This document shows positions 16,801 through 24,961 of a stretch of DNA of 64,000 bases, piece by piece; the stretch's first letter is position 1, and each line of letters opens with the position of its first letter. Below the pieces are notes generated by a model. It was not told where the DNA came from, did not search any database, and saw only the letters and a list, made by a program, of their open reading frames with translations. The DNA is from an uncultured Lachnospiraceae bacterium (lineage in GTDB: Bacteria > Bacillota > Clostridia > Lachnospirales > Lachnospiraceae). The position numbers and the translations under genes were made by a program. The stretch spans positions 6,264 through 70,263 of the forward strand of contig CAJUGD010000020.1 in NCBI GenBank assembly GCA_910586205.1. The letters run 5' to 3'.

Positions 16801-17636
16801 TTTCCAACCTTTGCCAGTTGTCTCATATCCAGCTCCAGCATTGGGCTGTAAGCATCTAAAATCTCATCCTGCCGACAAATATTAAGCGCTGACTGAAGCT
16901 GCTGTATCAGCTCTCCAATCTGCTTTTTCAGATCCTCTGTCAGAAACGTTACCCAGGGAAAGTCCGAAAAGGCGCCGGCATTTTTCTTCTTTTCCGGCCG
17001 TTCTCCTTCCTCCCCCTCTAAAAAATCACCATCCCTCAAAAGTTCCTGTCTGCACCGGGCAAACCATTCCTCCGGATAAGGATTGCTCTGGGAAAATGTA
17101 TACACCTGCATGATCAGCTCCTCAATGCCTGCATCATTTTTCCCTCTGGCATAAGTTTCCACAAACCGTACAAACCGCTCCTCGCTGTCTGTATAATAAT
17201 CCTCCAGCATTTCCTGCATCACATCTGCCCGCAGTAAAATCAGCTCTCCCTCATCCCCGATACGAAATGCCGGATCCAAATCCAGCATATTAAAATGATT
17301 CCGTATCAAATCCAGGCAGAAGCTGTCTATGGTAGTAATCCTGGCATGGTGAACCAAAGCTGCCTGCATCTGAAGGTGCTCATTTTCCGGCATTTCTTCC
17401 AGCTTTTTCTCAATGGCTGCGCTGATTCTCTCTCTCATCTCGGAAGCCGCCGCATTGGTGAATGTCATGACCAGAAGACGATCAATGTCCAGGGGATGTT
17501 CCCCCTCTGTCACCATCCGGATAATCCGCTCCACCAAAACTGCTGTCTTTCCGCTTCCGGCCGCCGCACTGACCAGCAGGTTGCTCCCGCGGCTCTCAAT
17601 CACCTGCATTTGTTCTCTTGTCCAGTTCACTGACAT
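13851..17636 (-). CDS. addA: ATP-dependent helicase/nuclease subunit A (AddA)
   Basis: About 1261 residues from the ATG at 17636 (GGAGGAG just upstream); a TTG at 17648 is an alternative start. UvrD-like helicase: Walker A AAAGSGKT at 24-31, VMTFTNAAASEMRERI, TIDSFCLDLIRNHF, LVDEYQDSNLVQ, MVGDVKQSIYKFR, IMSIHKSKGLEFPVVF and LRVLYVAMTRAKEKL. A C-terminal RecB-type nuclease has QGIIDAYMEE, VVVDYKTDK and YKEQLDYYGRAL. With AddB it resects double-strand breaks for RecA-dependent repair in Firmicutes. It overlaps the end of addB by ten bases, so coupling is likely. Confidence 0.95.
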   Translation of the reverse strand: MSVNWTREQMQVIESRGSNLLVSAAAGSGKTAVLVERIIRMVTEGEHPLDIDRLLVMTFTNAAASEMRERISAAIEKKLEEMPENEHLQMQAALVHHARITTIDSFCLDLIRNHFNMLDLDPAFRIGDEGELILLRADVMQEMLEDYYTDSEERFVRFVETYARGKNDAGIEELIMQVYTFSQSNPYPEEWFARCRQELLRDGDFLEGEEGERPEKKKNAGAFSDFPWVTFLTEDLKKQIGELIQQLQSALNICRQDEILDAYSPMLELDMRQLAKVGKAEAFEEIHRALSEISWTRLAAVRSKNVDIEKKAYVTGCRDRVKKAVSKMREQVCFGEPEEMFQDLAAAREPVEVLLELAEEFARRYQEKKREKNLVDFNDLEHEAIKVLIPMQERAKRIEDKEDVVYTEAADELSRQFAEVLVDEYQDSNLVQETLLHAVSQERFGNPNVFMVGDVKQSIYKFRLARPELFLEKYHTYEAYDQAVGTNKKIELHQNFRSRAEVLEGINDVFYRIMTEDLGGIRYTEDAALHPGAVFPELENTFSGAEDRGSRVELLAVDTGAEAFAGLEEDAADFTARELEAKLIAGKIREMTSPDTGLFVWDKRLNGTGGYRTAKYRDMVILLRSTAGWTENFLSVLMNEGIPVCAESRMGYFAAAEVEIVLSMLAVIDNPMQDIPLAAVLKSPMAGVTDLELAELTAYYQSCGDKGQDRGIFGAVSRFLEDMGGEDDSAQEEKTKGLYKKLCSFRSMLRRFRTQSAYLPIHELIYKVYEETGYYHYVSAMPAGETRKANLDMLVEKAADYERTSYKGLFHFIRYIENLKKYNMDFGEASTMGEEEDTVRIMSIHKSKGLEFPVVFLAGMGKKFNKQDACGKILIDPELGIATDYLDLERRLKTTTLKKNVVRRKMELDNLGEELRVLYVAMTRAKEKLIMTGTDSHLEKSLEKYSMVPLVNGQVPYTILASAGSYLDWLLMSLSDGHARIRFTEIPLADVVGEELVRQAKDLRSKETLLNLDPQKEYKEEYRRLLTEHLGYEYPYMADIRLHTKMSVSELKKQGQMEDEAESAVLLQRGKAVREKEAEISHYLEEVSRSDGYGATRGTAYHRVMELLPFARMESLEDVAKYLSELTQKGRLSRESLDLIDCNVIWKFLQSNLGKRMSLAEKEERLHKEQQFVVGIPARDMKAADSDELVVVQGIIDAYMEEEGELVVVDYKTDKVSSVRILLERYKEQLDYYGRALEQMTGKKVKAKILYSLTMQREIEL

Positions 17637-20600
17637 AGCTCCTCCCAAATCTCCTCTGCCTTTTTCCCCTTCAGCCTCCGGTACTCAAAGCCAGAGGTCT
17701 TTTTGTCAAAGCCGCACACTGCATGATAAGGGCAATAATCACAGGCTGTTCTCTGCCCGCTCTTATAAGGTTCCACCCCGATCTCCCCGTCTAAGATTTC
17801 CTTTCCCGCACCCTTTACCTTTTCATGGACAAAACGCCTCAGCCGCTCAAACCGCTCCCGATTGGCCACAGAAGATCTTCCTTCCTGCACCTCTCCATCC
17901 TTTAACACCACGGGAATAATATCCGACTCCTTTTCAATGGTATTGTCCAGATGATGGATGGCCTCCAATTCACTGTTGATCAGCCCGTTCATCCGAAGTT
18001 TACGCAGAATCTCCTCTTTTACCTGCTGCTCATCTGGCTGGCCGCTTTTCTCTACTGTGGGATCAGAAATATTGTAATAAAGGATTCCGGCCGGAATCAC
18101 TTCTTTTCCAGGATATTTTCTCTCTGTCATCTCCATCACTGCGTCCATGTACACCACAAGCTGAAGCTGAAGTCCATAATAGATGGCAGCCAGGTCAAAG
18201 CTGGTACTGCCGGATTTATAATCAATGATTTTCACATACACCTGCTGTCCGTCCTCACACAGATCCAGCCGGTCTATACGCCCTCTTAAATGCAGAGCCT
18301 CATCGGCTGACAGCGGGATCTTCATGGCCTCCAGATTATCTGCCGCCGAAAAGGATACCTCAAACCCTGCCGGAGAAAAATCTCCCTTCTTGATCTGCTG
18401 CTGCAAAGCCCACACAGTCCTCTGCGTGATATGCTCCACCCGCCGTGCCAGATAGGCATTGCGAGAACTGCTTCCCATGATCGTGTTGTTGTACTCTGCC
18501 GTCACCTCTCCCACACAAATGCTCACCAGCCCGTCCCTGTCTTCATCTGATATGGTGCGCCAGTCCCGCCCCTGCTCTTTCATTTTACGAAAACACAGGT
18601 CAATGGAAGCATGGAACAGATTGCCCATGTCTGCTGCAGCCAGCTCATACCTCCGCCTCTCAAGCAGCTCTAAGCCATATTGGAGAAAGTGTGCATAAGC
18701 ACAGGCAGCATACTGCTCCAGCCGTGTCACGCTTCCGCTGATAATATTTCCATAAAGCGCCCTTGCCACCGCGTGCCCGATTCCCTGGTTCTCATAGGAG
18801 GTAAATGCTGCCTCTGCCAGCTTTTTCGCTTCTTCACGATGTTCCTCTGAATACAAAAACCAGCAAAACAGCTCCAAAAACTTCAAGATATCTTCCTGAA
18901 AGAAATCTTCTTCCCCGCCTGATATCTTTACTGGTCCCGGCAATTCCCGAAATCTCCTCAGCCCTGCCGCCAAATGCTGCCTGGCTCTTTCCACCGAATA
19001 GATCTCCTCAAAGCTTCCTTCTGTATTCTCCCTACACACAAGATCCGGAAACATTTTTCGAAGCTCCCCGATAAGATAAGAGGGCCTTCTGCTTTTCCCG
19101 TCCCCTCCCACGCCGGAATAAGAAATTACCAGCTTTTGGGAAGGTTTTGTCATCATCAGATACAGATAAAACCGCTGCCTAAAGCTGTCCTCCCTTGCAG
19201 TGGGAGCCAGCTCCAGGCTATGCCTTCCAAAAAATTCCCGCTCCTGATCCGAAAGCAGGCTTCCCCGCTCCTTTTTCATCGGCACAATCCCGTCATTGAC
19301 CCCTACAAAAAACAGCACCTTCACATGAGCCAGCCTGGTTCTGGTAATGTCTCCCACTACCACCCGGTCTACGGTAGCCGGAATCACTCCCACAGAGATC
19401 TCCCCAAACCCGGCATCCAGAATCTCCATAAATTCCTTCCGGCTTATCTGCTCCTCCCCCAAAAGCTCGGAAAGCCTCTGCAAAAGCTCCATTACCAGCC
19501 CATAGACCTGCCCATACTCTTTGGCCAACCGGTACTCTCCCACTGCCAGAAAATATTCCTGATATGCCTCAAGCTTTTCCTCCACACAGCATTCCTCTAA
19601 AAGCCCGATCACAGCCTGCACCATTCCTGACACAGTAATAGGCTTTGCGCCAAAAGCTTCCCGCATTTTAAGAAGCGGCGCCATCACCTGATCCCTAAAC
19701 GCATTAAGCTCTGCCAGGTTTAAGTCCGCTGCCTCCCTGTAAATCCGATCCCACTGCTGGCTCCACCGTCTGGCTCCCCGGATCCCCATGGCAATCACGT
19801 AATTCTCCATCCTGTCTGTCATTTTCTGATCTGCAGTTACCAGCCCGGTTCTCAGATACCGGAAAACACTCTCATAGGAAAGATCCCTGCGTACAGCCTC
19901 CAACGACCCTCGAATCAGCTCTACCACAGGATTGTCCAGCACGCTTTTTTTGTCATCCATAAAAAACGGAATCTGGTTCTGCTCAAACTGATGGGCAATC
20001 TCCTTCCCATATCCGGCCAAATCCCCCGTCACCACTGCCATATCCCGATACCGAAGCCCCTGTCCCCGAACCAGAGCCTGGATCCTTTCCATCACATGTG
20101 TCACTTCCCCAGCCGGATTCACCCCAAAAAACAGCTCCAGGCCGCCTTTTCCCTCACCTTCATAGCACTCCCGCCGATAACGGAACAGATTCCTTTCCAG
20201 CCACCAAAGCTCCGGGCTGTCCGCAAAACGGGTCAGGACCTTTCTCCCATCTCCTTGTCCATCCTCTGCGCTCTTTCCCAGCCAGATATCAGGAAGCTTA
20301 GACACCTGATTATGTTCCGCCAATTCTGTGCACCGCTTAACCATCTGACGGCTCATATAGAACAGGCTATGCATCCCCAAGCCCTGATAAACCGACGCTT
20401 GTCCGTCTGCTGTCACAGTCATCAGCACCTGTCTTGCATGAATCAGGCACAGCTCTAAAAGCCTGTACTGGACCGGTGTAAAGCCCGTATATCCATCCAA
20501 AGCAATCACACTGTTTTTCACGGTCTCTGACTGGGGAAGCACCCGGCACAGCACATCCAGCACTTCCTCTGTGGTAATATAATGTCCTGCAATATACTCC

Positions 20601-21097
20601 TGGAATCCCTCAAAAACCACTGCAAAATCCAGAAGCTTCTGCCGAAACAGCGGCGTTCCCGCCAGTTCTGCCATTTCCCGCAGAATCTGCGGGGATATCC
20701 CATACTGATAAAACTCTGACAGCATGGATTTTAACTGATTCACAAATCCGGCCTGATTTAAATGGCCCTGAAACAAAATCAGCTCTTTTCGCTTATTGGC
20801 AGCTACCTTTCGCAGCACCATAGATTTTCCCATGTCGTCTAAAACCCGTAGGTTCTCCACCGCCAATTCCTCAAATACCCGGTAAGCCAGCCGCTGAAAG
20901 CTGACAATATCAATATTCATGGTCCCGTGATTGGGGTGACACAGCACAATATCCTTTTGAGTCTGCATGGTAAATTGCTCCGGCACAATTATAAAATAAA
21001 TCTGATCCGGATGAGCCATGGACTCCCGGATGATCCTATCATAAAGGAGGCTGGTCTTTCCTGATCCGGATCCTCCTAATATTAACTGTAAAGACAT
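17627..21097 (-). CDS. addB: ATP-dependent nuclease subunit B (AddB)
   Basis: 1156 residues. N-terminal Walker A GGSGSGKT at 8-15, then FIIVPEQFTMQTQKD and VSFQRLAYRVFEEL, with an inactivated helicase core. The C-terminal nuclease domain has GRIDRLDLC, VKIIDYKSGSTSFD and LQLVVYMDA. The iron-sulfur cluster cysteines are one upstream Cys (YAACAYAHFLQYGLELLERR) and the C-terminal set CDYCPYHAVC. All key parts appear present. It is the first gene of addB-addA-yaaA. A promoter region lies in 21,098-21,180 but no strong -10/-35 pair stood out. Confidence 0.95.
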   Translation of the reverse strand: MSLQLILGGSGSGKTSLLYDRIIRESMAHPDQIYFIIVPEQFTMQTQKDIVLCHPNHGTMNIDIVSFQRLAYRVFEELAVENLRVLDDMGKSMVLRKVAANKRKELILFQGHLNQAGFVNQLKSMLSEFYQYGISPQILREMAELAGTPLFRQKLLDFAVVFEGFQEYIAGHYITTEEVLDVLCRVLPQSETVKNSVIALDGYTGFTPVQYRLLELCLIHARQVLMTVTADGQASVYQGLGMHSLFYMSRQMVKRCTELAEHNQVSKLPDIWLGKSAEDGQGDGRKVLTRFADSPELWWLERNLFRYRRECYEGEGKGGLELFFGVNPAGEVTHVMERIQALVRGQGLRYRDMAVVTGDLAGYGKEIAHQFEQNQIPFFMDDKKSVLDNPVVELIRGSLEAVRRDLSYESVFRYLRTGLVTADQKMTDRMENYVIAMGIRGARRWSQQWDRIYREAADLNLAELNAFRDQVMAPLLKMREAFGAKPITVSGMVQAVIGLLEECCVEEKLEAYQEYFLAVGEYRLAKEYGQVYGLVMELLQRLSELLGEEQISRKEFMEILDAGFGEISVGVIPATVDRVVVGDITRTRLAHVKVLFFVGVNDGIVPMKKERGSLLSDQEREFFGRHSLELAPTAREDSFRQRFYLYLMMTKPSQKLVISYSGVGGDGKSRRPSYLIGELRKMFPDLVCRENTEGSFEEIYSVERARQHLAAGLRRFRELPGPVKISGGEEDFFQEDILKFLELFCWFLYSEEHREEAKKLAEAAFTSYENQGIGHAVARALYGNIISGSVTRLEQYAACAYAHFLQYGLELLERRRYELAAADMGNLFHASIDLCFRKMKEQGRDWRTISDEDRDGLVSICVGEVTAEYNNTIMGSSSRNAYLARRVEHITQRTVWALQQQIKKGDFSPAGFEVSFSAADNLEAMKIPLSADEALHLRGRIDRLDLCEDGQQVYVKIIDYKSGSTSFDLAAIYYGLQLQLVVYMDAVMEMTERKYPGKEVIPAGILYYNISDPTVEKSGQPDEQQVKEEILRKLRMNGLINSELEAIHHLDNTIEKESDIIPVVLKDGEVQEGRSSVANRERFERLRRFVHEKVKGAGKEILDGEIGVEPYKSGQRTACDYCPYHAVCGFDKKTSGFEYRRLKGKKAEEIWEELCQ

Positions 21098-21233
21098 GGA
21101 TTTCTCCTTCCCGCAGCCATTCAGGCTGTTTGGTAATATAAAAAGCCCTGATCTGACACAACTATTGTATCATATCAAAGCTGCATTTTACATCTTTTCT
21201 TACGTTTATTGCGGTTTATATATTTTATAGACA

Positions 21234-21324
21234 TTACCGCCCACGCCATGGCTAATCACTCCGCTGATTCGTCATGGCTGGTAAAGTTATAGAGCCAAAG
21301 CATATTGATGCAGCCTGACAGTAA
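21234..21324. mobile_element. Diverged, shortened copy of a palindromic MITE-like element
   Basis: It shares 28 identical bases (21242-21269) with the complete element at 21829-21973, including the dyad GGCTAATCA-CTCCGC-TGATT, and further similarity through CAAAGCATAT and a terminal ACAGTAA. The internal hairpin arm of the full copy is missing, and the inverted ends have decayed. No target duplication was evident. Confidence 0.6.
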
Positions 21325-21384
21325 ATGATGAACCTTGCAGTAAATTTCATTCTTTTAGGTATTCCATTCTTTTCCTAAATCCCT

Positions 21385-21507
21385 TATAATAGCCTTACAT
21401 CAGAGAAAAGCGGGCAGCACTCCCTATTTGGAAAATGCGCACCTTCGGGACAGACCTAGGGCAGCTTAGGTCCGCGCCGCAGGTGTGCAAACACCAGAGA
21501 AAGGAGG
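21385..21507 (+). promoter_or_regulatory. Promoter (-10 TATAAT) and structured RNA leader of a small ORF
   Basis: TATAAT at 21385-21390. The following leader can fold with outer stem TGCGCACCT (21436-21444) against AGGTGTGCA (21481-21489). Inside it, GACCTA (21453-21458) pairs with TAGGTC (21467-21472). AAAGGAGG for the small ORF comes directly after. The well-formed closed structure suggests a regulatory RNA leader or part of a small RNA; no known class was recognised. Confidence 0.5.
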
Positions 21508-21516
21508 ATGTGGTCT

Positions 21517-21711
21517 GTGGGTATTTTAGACATCATGAGCCGTGTTGTGGGTATTTTCGGAGGTATTGTAACCAGCCTTAGCGGTCTGATTACATTAATC
21601 GAGAAATGTAAACCCTACATAAAGCGGCACAAGGAACAGACAGAAAAAGACCCATCAGCTAGCCTGGCAGCACCTGATGGGTCGGCTGATGATTGCTTAG
21701 GCAATCAATAA
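21517..21711 (+). CDS. Small hydrophobic/amphipathic protein of unknown function
   Basis: 64 residues from GTG at 21517, which is nine bases behind AAAGGAGG. The ATG at 21508 abuts the ribosome site and is less likely. The sequence begins GILDIMSRVVGIFGGIVTSL, continues SGLITLIEK as one hydrophobic segment, then a basic stretch (CKPYIKRHKEQTEK) and a Ser/Asp tail. A short hydrophobic helix plus basic tail is the pattern of type I toxins or small membrane peptides. The 3' part of the ORF lies in two strong hairpins (21649-21683, 21691-21706), so the RNA may be as important as the peptide. Confidence 0.5.
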   Translation: MGILDIMSRVVGIFGGIVTSLSGLITLIEKCKPYIKRHKEQTEKDPSASLAAPDGSADDCLGNQ

Positions 21712-21720
21712 TTGGCCGTT

Positions 21721-21747
21721 GGGCGGCAGCTATATCGCCGCCCTTTC
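21721..21747 (+). terminator. Terminator of the small-ORF transcript
   Basis: GGGCGGC (21721-21727), nine-base loop, GCCGCCC (21737-21743), then TTTCT. It closes a ~350-base transcription unit starting near 21,397. Confidence 0.75.
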
Positions 21748-21828
21748 TAATTACAAATCTATCATATCATTTTATCAGGGTAAAGTCAATTATTTGATAA
21801 AATAATTATTCCTTATTTGATTCCAGCC

Positions 21829-21973
21829 GTTACTGTTCACGCCATGGCTAATCACTCCGCTGATTAGCCATGGGCCAGTACCGTTACGTGGGTCAAAGCA
21901 TATGCCCCATCGCCGCAGGCGATTTTAAATGGGCATATGCAGTTACGTTCACAGGGTATCTGTGAACAGTAAC
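21829..21973. mobile_element. 145-bp MITE-like palindromic element with 8-bp target duplication
   Basis: The ends GTTACTGTTCAC (21829-21840) and GTGAACAGTAAC (21962-21973) are perfect 12-bp inverted repeats. The element is flanked on both sides by TTCCAGCC (21821-21828 and 21974-21981), a direct 8-bp target duplication. Inside are three further hairpins: a perfect 13-bp stem CCATGGCTAATCA around CTCCGC, GCATATGCCCCAT with its near-complement ATGGGCATATGC around an inner CGCC/GGCG stem, and TTCACAG/CTGTGAA. There is no ORF. This is a non-autonomous mobile element that folds as a cloverleaf; the transposase family is unknown. Confidence 0.85.
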
Positions 21974-22080
21974 TTCCAGCCAATTAGTAAAGGATGGATA
22001 TAGACTAACCAGACAGAAAAATAACATAAATCCCTCTGATCTGGAATAGATTATACCAAACATCCCCCGGAGGGCTACCC

Positions 22081-22521
22081 ATGAGTTCAAGAACAAAAAT
22101 CGTCGTCCTGCGAATGAAAGAAATCATATACACTGCAATCTTCATTGGCCTGGGCATTTTACTGGTAATGCTGCTGTTCATCATGTTCCGGCCAGGAAAA
22201 GAAGGCAGCGCACCTGTGTCATCCGACCAGGTTCTCTACATACCCGGCGTATATTCCGCCTCTCTGAAGCTAGGCTCCCAGGAAGTCAATGTGGAAGTGG
22301 CCGTGGATGCTGACAAGATCAATTCCATTTCCATGGTACATCTAAGCGACTCTGTGGCCACCATGTACCCGCTGGTACAGCCATCCCTGCAGAATCTCAC
22401 AGACCAGATCTGCGACACCCAGTCCACAGAGAACCTGACCTACCCGGAAGAAAGCCGCTACACCTCCCAAGCGCTTTTAAATGCAATCCAGAAAGCATTG
22501 GACAAAGCAGCCGCACGGTAA
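22081..22521 (+). CDS. Membrane-anchored protein with FMN-binding-domain-like fold (divergent)
   Basis: 146 residues. The N-terminal membrane anchor at about 15-36 (IIYTAIFIGLGILLVMLLFI) is followed by an extracellular domain: YIPGVYSASLKLGSQEVNVE, then VDADKINSISMVHL, ending YTSQALLNAIQKAL. This resembles FMN_bind domains (GxYxG...V.V...I..i ... YTS.A...Ai..AL). However, the SGAT(S/T)-type motif that carries the covalent FMN is not present (PEESRYTSQAL instead), so flavinylation is doubtful. GGAGGG stands 7 bases before the ATG. It ends at a strong hairpin. The function is unknown. Confidence 0.5.
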   Translation: MSSRTKIVVLRMKEIIYTAIFIGLGILLVMLLFIMFRPGKEGSAPVSSDQVLYIPGVYSASLKLGSQEVNVEVAVDADKINSISMVHLSDSVATMYPLVQPSLQNLTDQICDTQSTENLTYPEESRYTSQALLNAIQKALDKAAAR

Positions 22522-22555
22522 TTTTGTCTGCAAAAATCTGCCGCAGCAGACAAAA
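22522..22555. terminator. Terminator-like hairpin after the FMN-bind-like gene
   Basis: TTTTGTCTGC and GCAGACAAAA, 10-bp perfect stem. It can serve plus-strand transcription and, with its T-rich left arm, the opposite strand. Confidence 0.6.
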
Positions 22556-22656
22556 CATCCCCCACGGCCTCCCAATCAAATCCCCGCTGCAAACATGCTG
22601 CACCATACAAAACCTGCAGCACCGCAAGCTGCGGGGTATTCTGTTCTGCGCCTTAT

Positions 22657-22745
22657 TTGATGTCCCTTTCCTATTTGATGCCCTTTTATGTTTGACACCC
22701 CTTTTATGTTTTACGCCCCTTTTATGTTTTACGCCCCTTTTATAT
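22657..22745. repeat. Short tandem repeat, ~18-bp units (ACGCCCCTTTTATGTTTT-like)
   Basis: At least four consecutive units with the shared core CCCCTTTTATGTTT, the last two preceded by TACG and the outer ones degenerate. It lies between convergent genes and runs into the 3' end of the ECF gene. Likely a variable-number tandem repeat. Confidence 0.7.
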
Positions 22746-23333
22746 CTTAAAAAACATTCCTGACTTCTTTAACACTGGTCTTACTGCCATGTACACTGCC
22801 ACTGTCACAATGGTTCCGGCCACTGCGTTGATAAAAGTGACTCCGGCTGCCCAGGTGGACATGATCTTTGCAGCATCTGACTGAACCCCCAGCACATAAT
22901 TTTTATAAAAATACCCGGCAATGGGATCCATGATCACATTAAATCCCAACCCTGCAACAGAAGCCGCCAAAGTCCACTTAAATATATATTTGGCATCATG
23001 TTCCTGGGTAATATGCCCAAGCCTGTGGGCCACAAAGCCTGCAATCAGCCCGATACAAAGCTTCAGCACAAAAGTCTTCGGGGCGCTGGTAATATATACC
23101 GGATCCAAAAGATCTGCAATCGTCATGCCCAAAGATCCGGCCAGCCCTCCGTATACACCGCCCAGCAGCAGGGCTGCCAGAACACAGAACGCATTTCCTA
23201 TATGAAGCGCCACATAATCCCCGCCAAAAGTAGGAATCGGTATCTTCAAAAAAGTAAACGCCACATAGCAAAGAGCTGCCATAAGTGCAGTCAATACAAC
23301 CTTATACACCTTATCATTTTTCCGTTCCATCAT
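22740..23333 (-). CDS. ECF transporter S component
   Basis: 197 residues from the ATG at 23333, eight bases behind AGGAGG; a TTG at 23339 is an alternative. It has six hydrophobic segments, with the S-component hallmark near the N terminus (VVLTALMAALCYVAF) and the Gly-rich LLLGGVYGGLAGSLGMTIADLL. S components capture a vitamin or metal and dock on a shared EcfT/EcfA1A2 module, which is not in this window. The substrate cannot be read from the sequence. Its position after thiN is suggestive of thiamine, but the 260-base gap weakens this. Confidence 0.8.
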   Translation of the reverse strand: MMERKNDKVYKVVLTALMAALCYVAFTFLKIPIPTFGGDYVALHIGNAFCVLAALLLGGVYGGLAGSLGMTIADLLDPVYITSAPKTFVLKLCIGLIAGFVAHRLGHITQEHDAKYIFKWTLAASVAGLGFNVIMDPIAGYFYKNYVLGVQSDAAKIMSTWAAGVTFINAVAGTIVTVAVYMAVRPVLKKSGMFFKI

Positions 23334-23600
23334 CGCCAAGTCCTCCTATAATATGTTTTGACCGCGCCGCCTGCCAGGTTGTCAGAGCCTTTTTCCAAAG
23401 CATCCCCTTCATAACTGACAATATACACTTCTTAAGTCCGCTGCCTGAATTGTTCCTCATCATAGCACGTAACCTGACGATCATAAATAACCAGTTCCCT
23501 ACTTTTTCACCATACCAGTTCCCCTATTAGATTCCCACCCCTATGCCACGTTTCTCCTGCAAGCACCAATCCAATCCTCTCGCCTATCCCCATGCTTCCT
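23334..23600. other. Intergenic region upstream of the ECF gene
   Basis: 267 bases without a gene. On the minus strand a TATGAT -10-like hexamer lies about 130 bases before the ECF start, leaving a leader that might hold a riboswitch. I could not match it to the TPP, THF, cobalamin or FMN consensus. Confidence 0.3.
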
Positions 23601-24257
23601 CTAATCCCGGGCCTCCACGCACACCAGCACCCCTTCCTCAAATTCCAAAATTCCCACCTCGTTCTCCACCTCATTGCTGATGCAAAGCCCGGCCTCCTCC
23701 CCCCTTCGAATGTTCTTCTTATCCAGCGGATATTTAAATCCCTTCAGGGTAATTCCTGTCACACTTTCTGTATAAGGCAGAAAAGATACATACCTTCCCC
23801 AAAGCTGATCCCTGACAAAGATCCGGTTCTGATCCACAAGGTAAATCTTGTTCCAGGCATCCACAATCCACGCCTCAACCTCCCTCTCCATACACCCATA
23901 CAGCAAATGAATATTTCCCAGCATATGGTCCATCCGCCCCCCGGTGGCTCCCATAAACACAATCCGGTCACAGGCCAGAGTCAGCGCACGATTGCGGGCC
24001 AGTTCCGTGTCAGTCTCATTCTTTTCGGGCCTGTGACTCTCCCACACAATATACGGAACTTTCCGAAACTCCTCTAACACCTCCTTATCCACCGTGTCAA
24101 AATCCCCCACCACATAATCCGGCGTTATCCCCAAAGCCTTCACAGACTCCAGCCCCCCATCCACCGCAATCACCTTATAAAATTTTTCCTTTTCCAAAAA
24201 AGACCGGGCGAAAGCCAAATCCAGCCTTCCGCCCGTAACAATCAAACACACTTTCAT
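23601..24257 (-). CDS. thiN: Thiamine pyrophosphokinase
   Basis: About 218 residues from the ATG at 24257 (GAGGGCAGAG just upstream; 24269 is an alternative). It converts thiamine to thiamine diphosphate using ATP. Seen: CLIVTGGRLDLAF, VIAVDGGLESVKALGITPDY, GDFDTVDKEVL, RPEKNETDTELARNRAL, FMGATGGRMDHMLGNIHLLY, then the C-terminal beta domain with FLPYTESVTGITLKGFKYPL. The Asp residues of VDGG, GDFD and TDTE bind metal and substrate in this family. It is placed behind rpe in the rsgA-rpe-thiN order common in Firmicutes. Confidence 0.93.
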   Translation of the reverse strand: MKVCLIVTGGRLDLAFARSFLEKEKFYKVIAVDGGLESVKALGITPDYVVGDFDTVDKEVLEEFRKVPYIVWESHRPEKNETDTELARNRALTLACDRIVFMGATGGRMDHMLGNIHLLYGCMEREVEAWIVDAWNKIYLVDQNRIFVRDQLWGRYVSFLPYTESVTGITLKGFKYPLDKKNIRRGEEAGLCISNEVENEVGILEFEEGVLVCVEARD

Positions 24258-24297
24258 CTCTGCCCTCATTGTTTCTCAAAGCTAGCACAGCGCTGCA

Positions 24298-24960
24298 CTA
24301 GTACTCCATTTTCTTCAAAAACTCCCTCACATTTTCCCCTGCGTCTCCTCCAAACACTGCCGAACCAGCCACAATCACATTGGCTCCTGCCTTTAATGCC
24401 TTGTCCACATTCTCTAAGTTCACGCCTCCATCGATCTGGATTCGTACCTTCTCCTCTAAGCCCAAGACGCAAAGCCTCTCCCTGACCTGCCTGACCTTTT
24501 CCAGTGTGTAAGGGATCAGCTTCTGGCCCCCAAACCCCGGATTAACAGACATAAGCAGCACCATATCCACCTTCTCTAAAATACAATCCAGCGTGAAAAC
24601 AGGCGTGGCCGGATTCAGCGCCACTCCTGCCATCATGCCCAGCTCCCGGATTTGGCTGACCGTTCTGTCTAAATGGCAGCACGCCTCCTGATGGACACAC
24701 AGAAGATCTGCCCCTGCCTTCTTCATCTCCTCCGCATACCGTCCCGGCTCCTCCACCATCATGTGTACATCAAACACCTTATCTGTACAAGGCCGGATAC
24801 TCTTAATCACCGGCATCCCAAAAGAAATGCTGGGCACAAACATCCCATCCATCACATCAATGTGGATATATTCTGCCCCTGCATCTGAAACCTCCTTCAC
24901 CTGCTGTCCAAGTCTTCCAAAATCTGCTGACAAAATGGACGGCGCCAGTATTGCCCTCAT
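24298..24960 (-). CDS. rpe: Ribulose-phosphate 3-epimerase
   Basis: 220 residues, normal length. It interconverts ribulose-5-phosphate and xylulose-5-phosphate. TIM-barrel motifs: LAPSILSADFGRLG, EYIHIDVMDGMFVPSISFG (catalytic Asp in HIDVMDG), DVHMMVEEP, VLLMSVNPGFGGQKLIP, IQIDGGVNLENV and VIVAGSAVFGG. Its ATG stands one base behind the rsgA stop, with GGAGATACTGAT as ribosome site. It is part of the long housekeeping operon. Confidence 0.96.
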   Translation of the reverse strand: MRAILAPSILSADFGRLGQQVKEVSDAGAEYIHIDVMDGMFVPSISFGMPVIKSIRPCTDKVFDVHMMVEEPGRYAEEMKKAGADLLCVHQEACCHLDRTVSQIRELGMMAGVALNPATPVFTLDCILEKVDMVLLMSVNPGFGGQKLIPYTLEKVRQVRERLCVLGLEEKVRIQIDGGVNLENVDKALKAGANVIVAGSAVFGGDAGENVREFLKKMEY

Positions 24961-24961
24961 A

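Noticed and set aside
21508..21516. ATG at 21,508 as start of the small hydrophobic protein
   Set aside because: It directly follows AAAGGAGG with no spacing; the GTG at 21,517 has the normal distance.
23334..23600. Riboswitch upstream of the ECF S component
   Set aside because: A leader is possible, but no TPP, THF, cobalamin or FMN core could be matched by eye.
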